Origin: Sthenelais limicola
Lineage: Eukaryota > Annelida > Polychaeta > Phyllodocida > Sigalionidae
Direction: 5' to 3'
NCBI GenBank assembly: GCA_942159475.1
Contig: OW804098.1
Location: 118,631,374 to 118,695,373 of the forward strand
Length of the DNA stretch: 64,000 bases
This document shows positions 54,403 through 64,000 of the stretch, one piece after another; within the stretch, counting starts at the first letter, position 1; each line of letters starts with the position of its first letter. A program made the position numbers and the translations under genes. The notes under the pieces are model-generated. The model was not told the origin of the DNA. It saw only the letters and a list, made by a program, of their open reading frames with translations, and did no database searches.

Positions 54403-55452
54403 TAGTCCAGGGGCTGGTTTCAAAAATAGGGTTTTTTGGGCTTTAGGGTATAACAAAGGTTTTATTACATCAAATGAAAGCTGAGACTCTGGGCTTTCCA
54501 GCCTTATAGGTAAAACATTCTAAAAAGTGTCCATTTGACCTTTGACCTCAGGTCAAAGGTCAAAAAGGAAGAAAATCAGGCCCATACCTGAAAAATCATG
54601 TTTATAAGTCTAATTTAGTGAGAAATTGGTTGATCTTCTTCATTTTTTGTGTGAGCATTTGGGCTAGGGTGATATCAATTTTGTATCTAGGAAAACATTC
54701 TTTAACAAGGTCAAGGTCAAAAAATGGAAGGAAAACTGACCAAAAGCCATGAAAGTTAAAGATATGACCTTTTCCAGTTTCTCTGTAGAGAAAAATATGT
54801 AGTCGTGATAAAAGTTATATAGTCTTCCATAAAGCTGTTGTCATGGCTGCCATTCCTCCTAGGTATCAACTTCCCAGCATGCATTGTTGTTCCACAATCA
54901 GGTCAAAGGTCAAGGTCATGGAAATTTTGGCAATACCCAAAAAGAATGGGTTATCAACTGCTGCTTCTTTGTTTTTTATTTGTTTGTGTTCTAATTACAC
55001 ATGTTTGTAGCCCTCATAGAAACCTTCCATCTGGCAAAAAATATTTGACCTTGAACAAGGTCAAGGTCAAAAGGTCAAGGTCAAATGATGAAAATCAGCT
55101 GCAATTTATAGTACTTACCTTAAATTACTGTCTGCTCTCTTGGTCCTGACAATCCCAAATGATTCAAATATTGATTTATTTCATTCAATACGTCACTGAG
55201 AAAATAATTTGGCATTTTGCCAATTCCAGCATGCATTGTTCTCCTATAATGAGGTCAAAGGTCAAGGTCATTGATATCATGGTAACACCTAGAAATCATG
55301 TGTTATCTAATGTAGCTTCATTATTTTTTATTTGATTTTATTGAAATTACACATGTAAGTAGCTCTAATGGAGACCTTCCATCTTGAGTAAAGGTTTTGA
55401 CCTTGAACTAGGTCAAGGTCAAAAGGTCAAGGTCAAATCGTGAAAATTATCA
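54403..55452. repeat. Left terminal inverted repeat of the 8-kb transposon
   Basis: It contains two tandem subrepeats of about 330 bp, each with CAGCATGCATTGTT, GGTCAAAGGTCAAGGTCAT and ACCTTCCATCT in order. AGGTCA half-sites are frequent, singly as TCAAGGTCA, as AGGTCAAAGGTCA direct repeats, and as a symmetrical block at 54,535-54,564. A 103-codon frame at 54,838-55,149 is part of the repeat and mirrored in the right end; it is not a gene. Confidence 0.85.
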
Positions 55453-55584
55453 TGAAACGAACAATAGTTTTTGCATTTCATGTTTTTGATTGTATTGTAT
55501 ACTTTTTCTTAATGCTTTTTTTGATCTAAGACCTTCCATCTTGAATGAAGGATTTGATAGGGATAAAACTTGATGTAAGAAGAT

Positions 55585-56826
55585 ATGGCTTCTGGGGACA
55601 GCAAATACAATTCATCTTTTACCAAACGCAAGCATGAAAATTCGAACTGTTTTAATGAAGAAAATTCATCATCTAAACGCCTAATAAGGTCCTCGAGCAT
55701 CAAAGCAGATTTTAGCCTGTGCATATTTTGTCAGGATGTAAAGAGATGTAGAAAGAATCGCCGTCAATTAGAGCCCCTTTCAGAATGTAGAACTGTCCAA
55801 GTCGGTAATACTATCTTAGAAGCTGCTAAGCAAAGGGGAGATGAATACCTTTGGCGTAGCATAGCTGTAGGGGATGTGGTATCACTTGAAGTTAAATATC
55901 ACTGAACTTGTATCCAGGCTTATGTTAGTGAAAGAAACATCAAAAGCGCGAAGGTCTCCTCAAGTGAATGTGATCTTAACATACAATATCTGGTGAACAT
56001 TGTACAGCAGGAAGTCTGTGATAAGGGCCATGTGATGTCTATGACCGATATTATACAGAAATATATGGATGTCATCCATGATCTAGGGGAAGGTGGTAAT
56101 CCTGCCAAGGCATATAAAGAACATCATTACCAGAATATGCTGTCAGCCCATTTTGGTCATACAATTGAGTTCTGGCAGTGCACTGGTGGTGCCAGGACTA
56201 CAATTGTTTTTGCAGCTAATTTACCAAAGGGTGCACTAGCTGAGCAGCTTTTTCATGCATCAAGACAACAGCCCATTGAGGATATCACATCTCAAGTCTC
56301 CAGTCAACTTAGCAATGAATGCAATTTGATTCAACAGGTGGCAAAATTGATACATAAAGATGTTGGTTCAATTAATGATCTCCCCTGGCCAACGGAACCC
56401 CATCACATTACTGAGGAATGTGCACATCACATGGTTCCAAATAGATTGTACAATCTGATAGCTCTCTTGGTAACTGGAGGTGATAAAAAGGAGGACTTGA
56501 GTATCACAGAAGAGAAAATTAAAGTCTCAGAGTCTACTGATGTAAAAATTCTATCCCTTGCTCAGGATATCATCTATGCTGTCCGCCATGGTTATGTAAA
56601 GATGCCAAAGCACATTGCACTTGCGATGAGTATCCGTCAGATGACTGGAAACATGACTCTTTTGACAATGCTAAATAGATTGGGTCACTGCATATCAAAA
56701 TCCAAATTACAGGAGTTAGAGACTGCACTGGCTGAGAAAAGGCTCTCAGAAGAAAATGTCTTTACAGTTCCCAAAAATATTCGCCTACATGTGCCAACAA
56801 CATTGACGGTCCCTACAAAATATTGA
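55585..56826 (+). pseudogene. Transposon protein, N-terminal part
   Basis: ATG 55,585 opens one frame of 413 codons broken only by TGA at 55,903. A CIFC pair at about residue 48 and KYH-x-TC around that TGA make a CxxC...HxxC zinc-finger-like segment of about 60 residues. After it come an acidic/helical region and segments such as KEHHYQNMLSAHFG, MPKHIALAMSIRQMTGN and LLTMLNRLGH that I recall as typical of large uncharacterised proteins common in aquatic invertebrate genomes. Near 56,785 the likely continuation (NNIDGPYKILNSHYLSMG) is in another frame and ends at GTAAGT, so a frameshift and an intron follow. Family assignment rests on recall. Confidence 0.6.
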
Positions 56827-57035
56827 ACAGTCATTACTTGAGTATGGGTAAGTTTTAGAATAATATCTTTTTTCAGTTTTGTGAATTGTAAACCAAGGAA
56901 ATTCAAAGCAGTTAAGCTATAAGTTGTCCTCAACCTGCCAAACTCTTAAAAATAGACAAAAAATTTGGATGACTTTCTTAACAATCCATGACTATGCCTT
57001 AACTAATAAGTTTTCCATTTCTTTATTCAAAACAA

Positions 57036-59090
57036 AGATCTACCAGCCGAGTTGGGCCCAAACAAGTACAGAATGCGATGGCATTAGTGCAAAGTCTATC
57101 TGCTATTGAAGACAAACATGTGTGAATGAAAGATAAGGCTTGGTTCCTATCTAGATTCCTGAATGATTACCACTATGGTGAAGATAACCAGCAAAATGTG
57201 CCTGGCTGGTTTGGTTTCAACCATGCTTTAAATCAGAGTGACACATCACCAAGCCCACATAGAATTGCATATCTACCAGTCATCAATGCGTCTCCAACGT
57301 CCATGTCCTCTGTCTACACGCTGATGTCTCGTTCAGTTGAGATGTGCAATGCCATCCATGAGGTGACTGATGAGGATCGTAAAAGACCACCTACAATCAT
57401 AGTGTTAGATGAGGCCATCTATGCAAAAGCACTACAAGTCCAATCTTGATGCAAGGAGTTTGACAATGTTATCCTCAGAATGGGTCCTTTTCATATAAAA
57501 ATGAATTTCATGGCTATCCTAGGGAAGCGATTTGGATCTGCTGGTTTACGTGATATCATGATTGAGTCAAACCTGCTAGCAATGGGGTCTGTTGATGCTG
57601 TCTTATCTGGGCGCCACTACAACCCTGGGATTAGATGTCATCGCTTAATGTCTGAAGCACTTGAAAGGTTGCGCTGGTTGGAGTTCATGAAATCGATGGA
57701 CAGCAGTGATACCTTGAACTTTGAAAGTTTGAAACCGTATCTAATAAAAGTACAGGATGAGATGGATAGGGAATCATTAGAACAACTTGTATCTTGCAAT
57801 GAATTCGTTTATCTCCAGGATCGTTTTGAAGAGTTTTGCAAAAATCTTGGACCAAATGGCATATTTTGGTCTTCCTACATATCTATGGTTGATCTACTCT
57901 ATGTTCTGATGCGCACTGTTAGAGAAGGTGATTGGGATTTGCACCTCAAGTGTATCCATGAGATGATCCCATGGTACTTTGCCTATGACAGGCAGAACTA
58001 TGCTCGGTATTTAACTGTATATCTGATTCAGATGCTGTCTCTACCTAGTACCCTCAGGGAAGTAGATTTTTTCATGCATTCTGGGAGATTTGGAGTCCAG
58101 TTGTCTGAGCATAACAAGTTTGGAAGGGTTGCGGAAGGCCAAACAATAGAAATGACAATAAATAAGGACACCAAAACAAGAGGAGGCATCATTGGTTTTA
58201 GCCTTAAACCTGAAGCAGTGATGAAGTGGATGTTGCTACATAGCCACCGGGCAGAGTACAGAAATATCTGTGCTGGGTTAACAGGGGCAAGCAACAGTGA
58301 TTATTCCTGCCATAAAGATGCAACTCCCAGGAGAATAGAGCTTGATGAAAGCAGCGTTCGTTTTGTAATGACCTGCATCCAAAACTGGATAAATCCCTTC
58401 AGCAATGATGAGCAAATAGTTCACTTGGCCTCAGGAAGAACACCACCTGATGGAGCCGCTGATCATCTAATCGGAGCATACCAGCTGGGATCTGACGCTG
58501 CTAAAGCTTTTATATATGACCGATTCGATGCAACAGGACAAGTTGAATTGTACACACCAATAAAAAGGCTTGGACTCCTTACTTTTGCTTCGATACTAGA
58601 AAAATCAGCCAAAAAGAAGTATGTTCACACAACCCTTGACATGTTTGGGCGTTTGCTTGCTATTGGAAGGACTCGAGACATACCTTTAGAGAAACTCTTA
58701 TCGTATGAACTAACAAACTTGCCTCTTGCCATTGCAACACCTGAAGGTAGCCTTGTAAAGACAGTCAAGTCCAAAATTGTTACTCAGTTGGAATTGAAGT
58801 ACACCAACACTCCTAGAGGGACTGCCCCAAGAGCCCTTATTTTTTATGGGAATGCTATTCTCCACACAACCAACTTTAAGGAGGGGATGACTTATGCTAA
58901 TCTAGCGGAAATGATTTTTGACAGGATCATGGCTTTCTGCCCAAACAATGGGAGTGTACACTGGGTTGCAGACATGTATTCACCTACATCAATAAAGTGC
59001 ACAGAATTAGAAAAGAGATGTGCAAATGCTGGCGGTCATGAAATAGTATATCATATCAGGAAATCAGAAAGTCTGCCATCAAATCAAAAA
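57036..59090 (+). pseudogene. Transposon protein, central part
   Basis: One frame is open from about 57,003, with TGA at 57,123 and 57,447 as its only breaks, up to an A-run at 59,088-59,093 where the frame shifts. Notable segments in order: WFGFNHAL; PTIIVLDEAIYAKAL; VILRMGPFHIKMNF, then GKRFGSAGLRDIMIES; FAYDRQNYARYL; TIEMTINKDTKTRGGIIGFS; LELKYTNTP. The Asp in VLDEA, the His in GPFH and the acidic residues of the TIEMTINKD motif are candidates for a transposase-like active centre, but no known DDE pattern is clear to me. Confidence 0.6.
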
Positions 59091-60114
59091 AGCACTTTCG
59101 TCATCAATATTCAAAGAGACATTGACTTCATTTTTCATTACAATCTGGTCCTCAGATCTCTACTCAAGTCGATATTCAGGGCGCATATTATATGCTACAA
59201 ACAAAGGCGAGTGCATCCGCATTTGTGAGACCGAAACAACCAAGGTAGCTCAGCTTACTTCTAACCACCTAGAAGCAGACACCAGAATGTTTGTTCACGC
59301 TCATCATGAAGCCAAACAAGGAACAAAGGAGATCATAATACACAGCCCGGACACAGATGTCATCATAATAGGGTTATATGCGGCCAGATATATCAATGCT
59401 AAACTAATGGTCAATGCTGCAAAACCGGGTAACAGGTATATAACTTCCTTTGCTATATTAGAGAAAAACATTCTGCAAAAGATCGCACTGACTAAATTAG
59501 ATCATCATGTTCTGATACTTTTCAAATCTCTTCAAAAGTCCTTTCATAAATACATTTTAAGCAAATACATATGACTTATGCCCCTAATGCTTTTTTGCAG
59601 ATTGATTGATCTTTCCAATTCTGCCGAAAATCTTGGGGAGAATGTATGTGAAGCAACCATTGGATACCATGCTTTAACCGGTTCCGATTCAACAAGTGCT
59701 TTTTTGGGGAAGGGCAAAGTTACTGGTATGCGGTTGCTGAAATCAAGCCCCAGTTTCCAAATGAGCATGGTGAAAATAGGACAAGAATTTGACATGCCAG
59801 ATGACATTTTGTCAGCGGTGGAGACTGCTGTATGTCAGCTCTATGGATATGCTCAGATAGAGAACATTAATGAAGTGCGGTACAAAATGTTTGGGAAATC
59901 TACCAGTGATTCAACCCGTTTACCTCCATCTAAATTACCACTTCAGAACCATATCAAAAGAGCAAACTATCAGGCAACGCTGTGGAAGCTTTGTATAGTC
60001 CCAGAACCAACACTTCCAAGCCCATGTGAGCATGGCTGGAGGGTAGAAGACAATGCCCTTAGTGTTGAGTGGATGGCCATACCTTCAGCACCTTCACAAC
60101 TAACACAGCAATAA
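59090..60114 (+). pseudogene. Transposon protein, nuclease-like C-terminal part
   Basis: After the A-run the frame continues (KKALSSSIFKETLTSF ... NKGECIRICE) to HLEADTRMFVHAHHEA and IIIHSPDTDVIIIGL. The exon ends at CAG|GTATAT (59,435); a 165-bp intron ends at TTTTTTGCAG (59,600), and the frame resumes LIDLSNSAENLG, GYHALTGSDSTSAFLGKGKV. EAD, SPDTD and the GSD...GKGK helix-turn occur in the order and spacing of FEN1/XPG-family nucleases (EAEA, SEDSD, GCDY...GIGPK). That is an inference from motif order. It ends WMAIPSAPSQL and two stops at 60,112. Confidence 0.55.
59436..59600 (+). other. Intron in the transposon gene
   Basis: GTATAT...TTTTTTGCAG, 165 bp. Removing it joins KPGNR to LIDLSNS. 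It is a multiple of three in length, but reading through adds unrelated residues and a TGA. An intact intron supports cut-and-paste (DNA) transmission, since retrocopies would lack it. Confidence 0.7.
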
Positions 60115-60229
60115 TAGATGTGGATGCAAGAAGCAGGGCCTTGCTTGCACTGATGCCTGCAAGTGTGGTGATAACTGTTCAAATCAGCAGAAAAACATTA
60201 CTCCATGTGAATCTGATGATGAACTTTGA
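60104..60229 (+). pseudogene. Transposon protein, Cys-rich tail in a shifted frame
   Basis: In the +1 frame relative to the previous segment: RCGCKKQGLACTDACKCGDN, then CSNQQKN, an acidic end and TGA at 60,227-60,229. The pattern C-x-C-x6-C-x3-C-x-C-x3-C is a compact zinc-binding or CXC-like tail. One frameshift near 60,105 separates it from the preceding frame. Confidence 0.55.
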
Positions 60230-60556
60230 GAAATATGAAACAAGGAGCACTTCAGGCAAATAAATGCTGTGGATTTGTCTTTGCTAGATTAAAAAAGATA
60301 CCCGGAAATATGATAATTGTTGGACCAATATGAAAAGATAATTTGTACATAACATGTGTCACACACAAGAGGTAAAAATATCTAAGCTGTATTCATAAAT
60401 ATGTATAATGTTCAGGCTACCCATTTTTAAGATGAGGAACCTATAACCTTTATGGGGTTCACATTATAGTTCATTACTTTTTGACAGCAACCTCCAAAGC
60501 TGTGTATGAAATGTTCAAAAGTGTATATTAATTGGACGAAAAACATTTTTACTGAG

Positions 60557-60562
60557 AATAAA
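60557..60562 (+). terminator. Candidate polyadenylation signal of the transposon gene
   Basis: AATAAA about 330 bp after the Cys-rich tail, before the right inverted repeat. Confidence 0.4.
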
Positions 60563-61229
60563 TTTGGACATGAATAAATCAGATATCTGACTTATTAGAT
60601 TTAGTACATATTGGAAGTAGCAAAATAGGGAAATATCATTGTGTTAAAGGTGTCGAAAAGTTATATCTTGTAACCAAGGAAACACTATGAGGATAGACTA
60701 TGAGTGTCAGTTGAAGGGTCAAATCCAGTGAAGCATACCGCACAACAATCAATATGCTTCGTACAATCAAGATTTTGTATGTGTTATAGATAATTTGTCA
60801 ACATGTTCAGGACATAACTAGCCCACTTTTTCATTGATTAATTCATTGATCCCTTCCCCACTTTTCTAAACAAACATTTTTTCTCAACGCCGCCATGTGT
60901 GCGGCACTGAGAGTAAAAATGGAAACAAAACATCATTGTAAGCATAAATCCTAAGCTCAAATGGACCTGCAAAACATTGCAAAAGATATTTCAGTAGGCG
61001 CAAATGGTTCTTGATTTATGTCTATGTGGTCTTATGGGGGCAACATTTACCCTGCTTAATACTTTTGAACTTGACCCCATTAACAGACAGCTGGGAATGC
61101 CAAAACGTTTAAATATAATCTAATTGACATAATTATTTGATAGAATAATTCAATATTCAGATTATTAAGGATTGTAAGAATCCAAGGAGCAGGCAGCAAT
61201 TCCAGGTATGTACTACATATTACAGATAA
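60563..61229. other. Unique 3' part of the transposon
   Basis: AT-rich noncoding sequence between the gene and the right inverted repeat. Nothing further recognised. Confidence 0.4.
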
Positions 61230-62419
61230 TTTTCACGATTTGACCTTGACCTTTTGACCTTGACCTTGTTTAAGGTCAAAACCTTTACCCAAGATGGAAG
61301 GTCTAGAGCTATTTACATGTGCAATTTCAATGAAATCAAATGAAAAATAATGAAGCTACATTAGATAACACATGATTTCTAGGTATTACCATGATATCAA
61401 TGACCTTGACCTTTGACCTCATTATAGGAGAATGATGCATGCTGGGATTGGCAAAATGCCAAATTATTTTCTCAGTGACGTATTGAATGAAATAAATCAA
61501 TATTTGAATCATTTGGGATTGTCAGGACCAAGAGAGCAGACAGTAATTTAAGGTAAGTACTATAAATTCCAGCTGATTTTCATCATTTGACCTTGACCTT
61601 TTGATCTTGACCTTGTTCAAGGTCAAATATTTTTTGCCAGATGGAAGGTTTCGATGAGGGCTATATACATGTGTAATTAGAACACAAACAAATAAAAAGC
61701 AAAGAATCAGCAGTCGATAACCCATACTTTTTGGGTATTGCCAAAATTTCCATGACCTTTGATCTTTGACCTCATTATAGGTGAACAATGCATGCTGGGA
61801 TTGGCGAAATGCCAAATTATTTTCTCAGTATTTTCTCAAACAAATAAAAAACAAAGAAGCAGCAGTTGATAACCCATTCTTTTTGGGTATTGCCAAAATT
61901 TCCATGACCTTGACCTTTGACCTGATTGTGGAACAACAATGCATGCTGGGAAGCTGATACCTAGGAGGAATGGCAGCCATGACAACAGCTTTATGGAAGA
62001 CTATATGACTTTTATCAAGACTACATATTTTTCTCTACAGAGAAACTGGAAAAGGTCATATCCTTAATTTTCATGGCTTTTGATCAGTTTCCTTCTATTT
62101 TGTGACCTTGACCTTGCTAAAGAATGTTTTCCTAGATACACAATTGATTTCACCCTAGCCCAAATGCTCACACAAAAAATGAAGAAGATCAACCAATTTC
62201 TCACTAAATTAGACATATAAACATGATTTTTCAGGTATGGGCCTGATTTTCTTCCTTTTTGACCTTTGACCTGAGGTCAAAGGTCAAATGGACACTTTTT
62301 AGAATGTTTTACCTATAAGGCTGGAAAGCCCAGAGTCTCAGCTTTCATTTGATGTAATAAAACCTTTGTTATACCCTAAAGCCCAAAAAACCCTATTTTT
62401 GAAACCAGCCCCTGGACTA
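61230..62419. repeat. Right terminal inverted repeat of the 8-kb transposon
   Basis: Mirror of the left repeat but about 140 bp longer: the block with AAATAAAAA-CAAAGAA, CAGCAGT-GATAACCCAT and TTTTTGGGTATTGCC occurs twice (about 61,690-61,830 and 61,840-61,900), a local duplication. The same AGGTCA-type motifs are present (as TGACCT on the plus strand). The 97-codon minus frame at 61,522-61,815 is the counterpart of the left-end frame. Confidence 0.85.
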
Positions 62420-62699
62420 TATCATTGGAATCACCATTTTCTCCTCTTTCTAAATATGGTGATATCTGAAAATCCAATTTTTGCGACTTATGACTCATTT
62501 TCCTGGAACACATCACAATTGATGGGTATAAGGTGGGCATAACACTAAATATAATTTGGTGTCCAGAGGGTACATTTAAATTGTGGAAATGTCATTCATA
62601 CAAAATTTGTTTTACAATATCTTAATGAAGCCAATAACTATTTTTAAATTAATAAAATAAATAAATGAATGAATATCAATTGAAATAGTTACTTTGCAC

Positions 62700-62797
62700 A
62701 GGCACAACCACCATGACAGGGGATTGTCCGACTGGTAGCAATAGCATCTTGGCAGAGTCAGCTAAATCATACTTGCCATAACTTTCCATAGGTGAAT
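62700..62797 (-). CDS. Penultimate exon of the unrecognised minus-strand gene
   Basis: Acceptor TTTTTCACAG; 98 nt read (D)SPMESYGKYDLADSAKM, LLLPVGQSPVMVVVP. The donor CCT|GTGCAA is weak, but the phases on both sides fit. It joins the exon at 63,086 (phase 1) and the last exon at 52,052 (phase 0) across a 10.6-kb intron that holds the transposon. Confidence 0.55.
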
Positions 62798-63085
62798 CTG
62801 TGAAAAAGAAGTAAAATGTAGTATGTCAAAGAAAAATGTGTTTTTCGGTTGTCTAAGTTTATTCAATGTTGTATATTTGGCTACTTTACTAGTAATTGCT
62901 CACCCAAAGATTCAAACATTTCTTCAAACATAGAAAGTAGACAAATTTAAGAACTACTTTTTATATTTAACTAAATTTTATCTGCAAAACAAGTTTGGGT
63001 CTGGCAAAATAACAAATAATATATTAGTGATGGAAAAAGGATTACTAAAGTAATGAATCAATTAACATAAATATGAATTTCTTAC

Positions 63086-63331
63086 CAAATAATTTCCTAT
63101 GCCAACCTTCAAACTTCTCTATTAGATTAGAAGTATTCCCTTTGAGAGGTAATGTGGGGAACCCGGATTGTACGACAAAGTCCTCATAATCAATCATAAT
63201 CTCAAAAAAATCTGTTAAACCGTTGATTCGTCCATAGTTGTCATAGGATTGCATCATATGGTGGTAGAATTTGTTGAGAAAGGCTGGAGGAGCCTTCATT
63301 AGCTTGGCCAAGTCATCAATACTCTTCACAT
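63086..63331 (-). CDS. Internal exon of the unrecognised minus-strand gene
   Basis: Acceptor CCTGAGCAG, donor GTAAGA, 246 nt. Encodes VKSIDDLAKLMKAPPAFLNK, FYHHMMQSYDNYGRINGLTD, FFEIMIDYEDFVVQSGFP and ends EGWHRKLFG. The composition is that of a folded, largely helical domain; I do not recognise it. Further exons must lie to the right of the window. Confidence 0.65.
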
Positions 63332-64000
63332 CTGCTCAGGTGTGAAAAAAGAAAACGTTAAAAGGTCTCTAAACCACAAAATATTATGAGAAATTCTAAT
63401 TTCCTGTCATCATTCAAATGCAAACACCACATTGGTACTGAATGCAACCTGACATTTTGTGAGCACTTTTTTTCTTTGGTGAAATGAATAAGCGTCGGCC
63501 CTGAAAACAAGCCAGGTCTTTCTCCAAAACTGTTCACTTTTGTTGTTAAATTTGGGTTGTGTGGATAGTTGATGCTGAATTGTACATTTTCTGGCAAACT
63601 AAGCCATAAGAGCATAAGATTAAATTTCAGCTAAAATGTCATTGTGGCACTGAGCAAACATGAACAGGGATACATTCCTTTTCTTATCACTTGAATAGTG
63701 CTTCAGTATGGGTGGTATTGTGATATTTGTTCATGCTTTACTGAATAAAACAGAGATGTCCAAATTGTCTATGTATACCCATTGGGGGTCATATGCCACA
63801 GATTTAATCGGGAAAAAAATGATTGTGGTAATCTGAAGCTGTAACAGAAAGCAGAACTGTAGATATTGAAATGTGTGTACCAAGATAAGACCATCTTAAC
63901 TTATGATTTAAATATTTAAAGAATAAAAAGGCACTAGTTGGCATCCATTTTGATGTTTGTGGATACCTTTAAAAAAAAGCTTGTACACTCACTATATAAG
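63332..64000. other. Intron of the minus-strand gene
   Basis: No exon seen. A single MITE-A terminus (AATTGTACATTTTCTGG) lies near 63,578-63,600, with A-like interior (AAATTTGGGTTGTG) before it; the left end is missing. Confidence 0.4.

Larger units (their letters stand above)
54403..62419. mobile_element. 8-kb DNA transposon with kilobase inverted repeats, unknown superfamily
   Basis: Starts TAGTCCAGGGGCTGGTTTC and ends with the mirror GAAACCAGCCCCTGGACTA. The inverted repeats run about 1,050 bp at left (to about 55,452) and 1,190 bp at right (from about 61,230), with a few percent divergence. TAT is present on both sides (54,400-54,402 and 62,420-62,422), while intact copies of the host MITE have it once, so the target duplication is 3 bp. 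Between the repeats lies one decayed gene on the plus strand (55,585-60,229) and an AATAAA. I cannot match the protein, TIR and TSD combination to a named superfamily. Confidence 0.8.
54097..62516. mobile_element. MITE-B copy split by the 8-kb transposon
   Basis: Left half 54,097-54,402 (GTGATGTGTTTCAGGGAAAT) and right half 62,420-62,516 (ending GGAACACATCAC) together make one B element of about 400 bp. AATT is duplicated at 54,093-54,096 and 62,517-62,520. The join runs through AACTAT / CATTGG as in intact B copies. Confidence 0.85.

Noticed and set aside
54838..55149. 103-codon plus frame, and the 97-codon minus frame at 61,522-61,815
   Set aside because: They are mirror images in the transposon's inverted repeats and contain the AGGTCA arrays. 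The similarity reflects the repeat and not a gene.
58028..58294. 88-codon minus frame opposite the transposon gene
   Set aside because: Shadow of the long conserved plus-strand frame.
1..64000. tRNA and rRNA genes
   Set aside because: I found no cloverleaf with A and B boxes and no rRNA-like block. An automated scan would be more reliable.

Overview
The window looks like AT-rich genomic DNA from an invertebrate metazoan, probably aquatic. Genes are split by GT-AG introns, there are no operons or ribosome-binding sites, and intergenic and intronic DNA is dense in short inverted-repeat transposons, LINE remnants, minisatellites and long palindromes. I cannot assign a species. Most of the long open frames lie in simple-sequence or transposon repeats and are not genes.

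Layout. (1) 1-206, minus: first coding exon of an unrecognised membrane protein running off the left edge. (2) About 0.2-18.1 kb: no host gene; MITEs, LINE 3' fragments, tandem arrays and palindromes. (3) 18,111-49,943, plus: one multi-exon gene. Fifteen exons join in phase from ATG 18,148 to TAG 49,943 and give a 690-residue protein with four PLAT/LH2 domains, resembling LOXHD1-type PLAT-repeat proteins. Exon 8 is uncertain, and a possible internal first exon (30.2 kb) and an alternative terminal exon (35.7 kb) mean it could be two genes. Its introns hold an exon duplicated twice in decayed form, a tandem array of splice donors, two minisatellites and many MITEs. (4) 51.2-51.5 kb: broken integrase fragment. 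(5) 51,882-63,331, minus: last three exons of an unrecognised gene that converges on the PLAT gene. Its 10.6-kb last intron holds three MITEs, a palindrome and an 8-kb transposon.

The most unusual object is that transposon (54,403-62,419): 8,017 bp, imperfect terminal inverted repeats of 1.05-1.19 kb, and a 3-bp TAT target duplication inside an older MITE. It carries a decayed gene of about 1,400-1,500 codons. The product begins with a CxxC...HxxC zinc-finger-like segment. Near its C-terminus it has motifs laid out like a FEN1/XPG-type nuclease (EAD, SPDTD, HALTGSD...GKGK), followed by a Cys-rich tail. Its ends are packed with AGGTCA-type nuclear-receptor half-sites. I do not recognise it as an established DNA-transposon superfamily.

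Two abundant MITE families (called A and B here) both make 4-bp target duplications, and nested insertions order them in time: the 8-kb element sits inside a B copy, and another B copy sits inside an A copy. A third class, short near-perfect palindromes with unrelated arms, recurs at least nine times.
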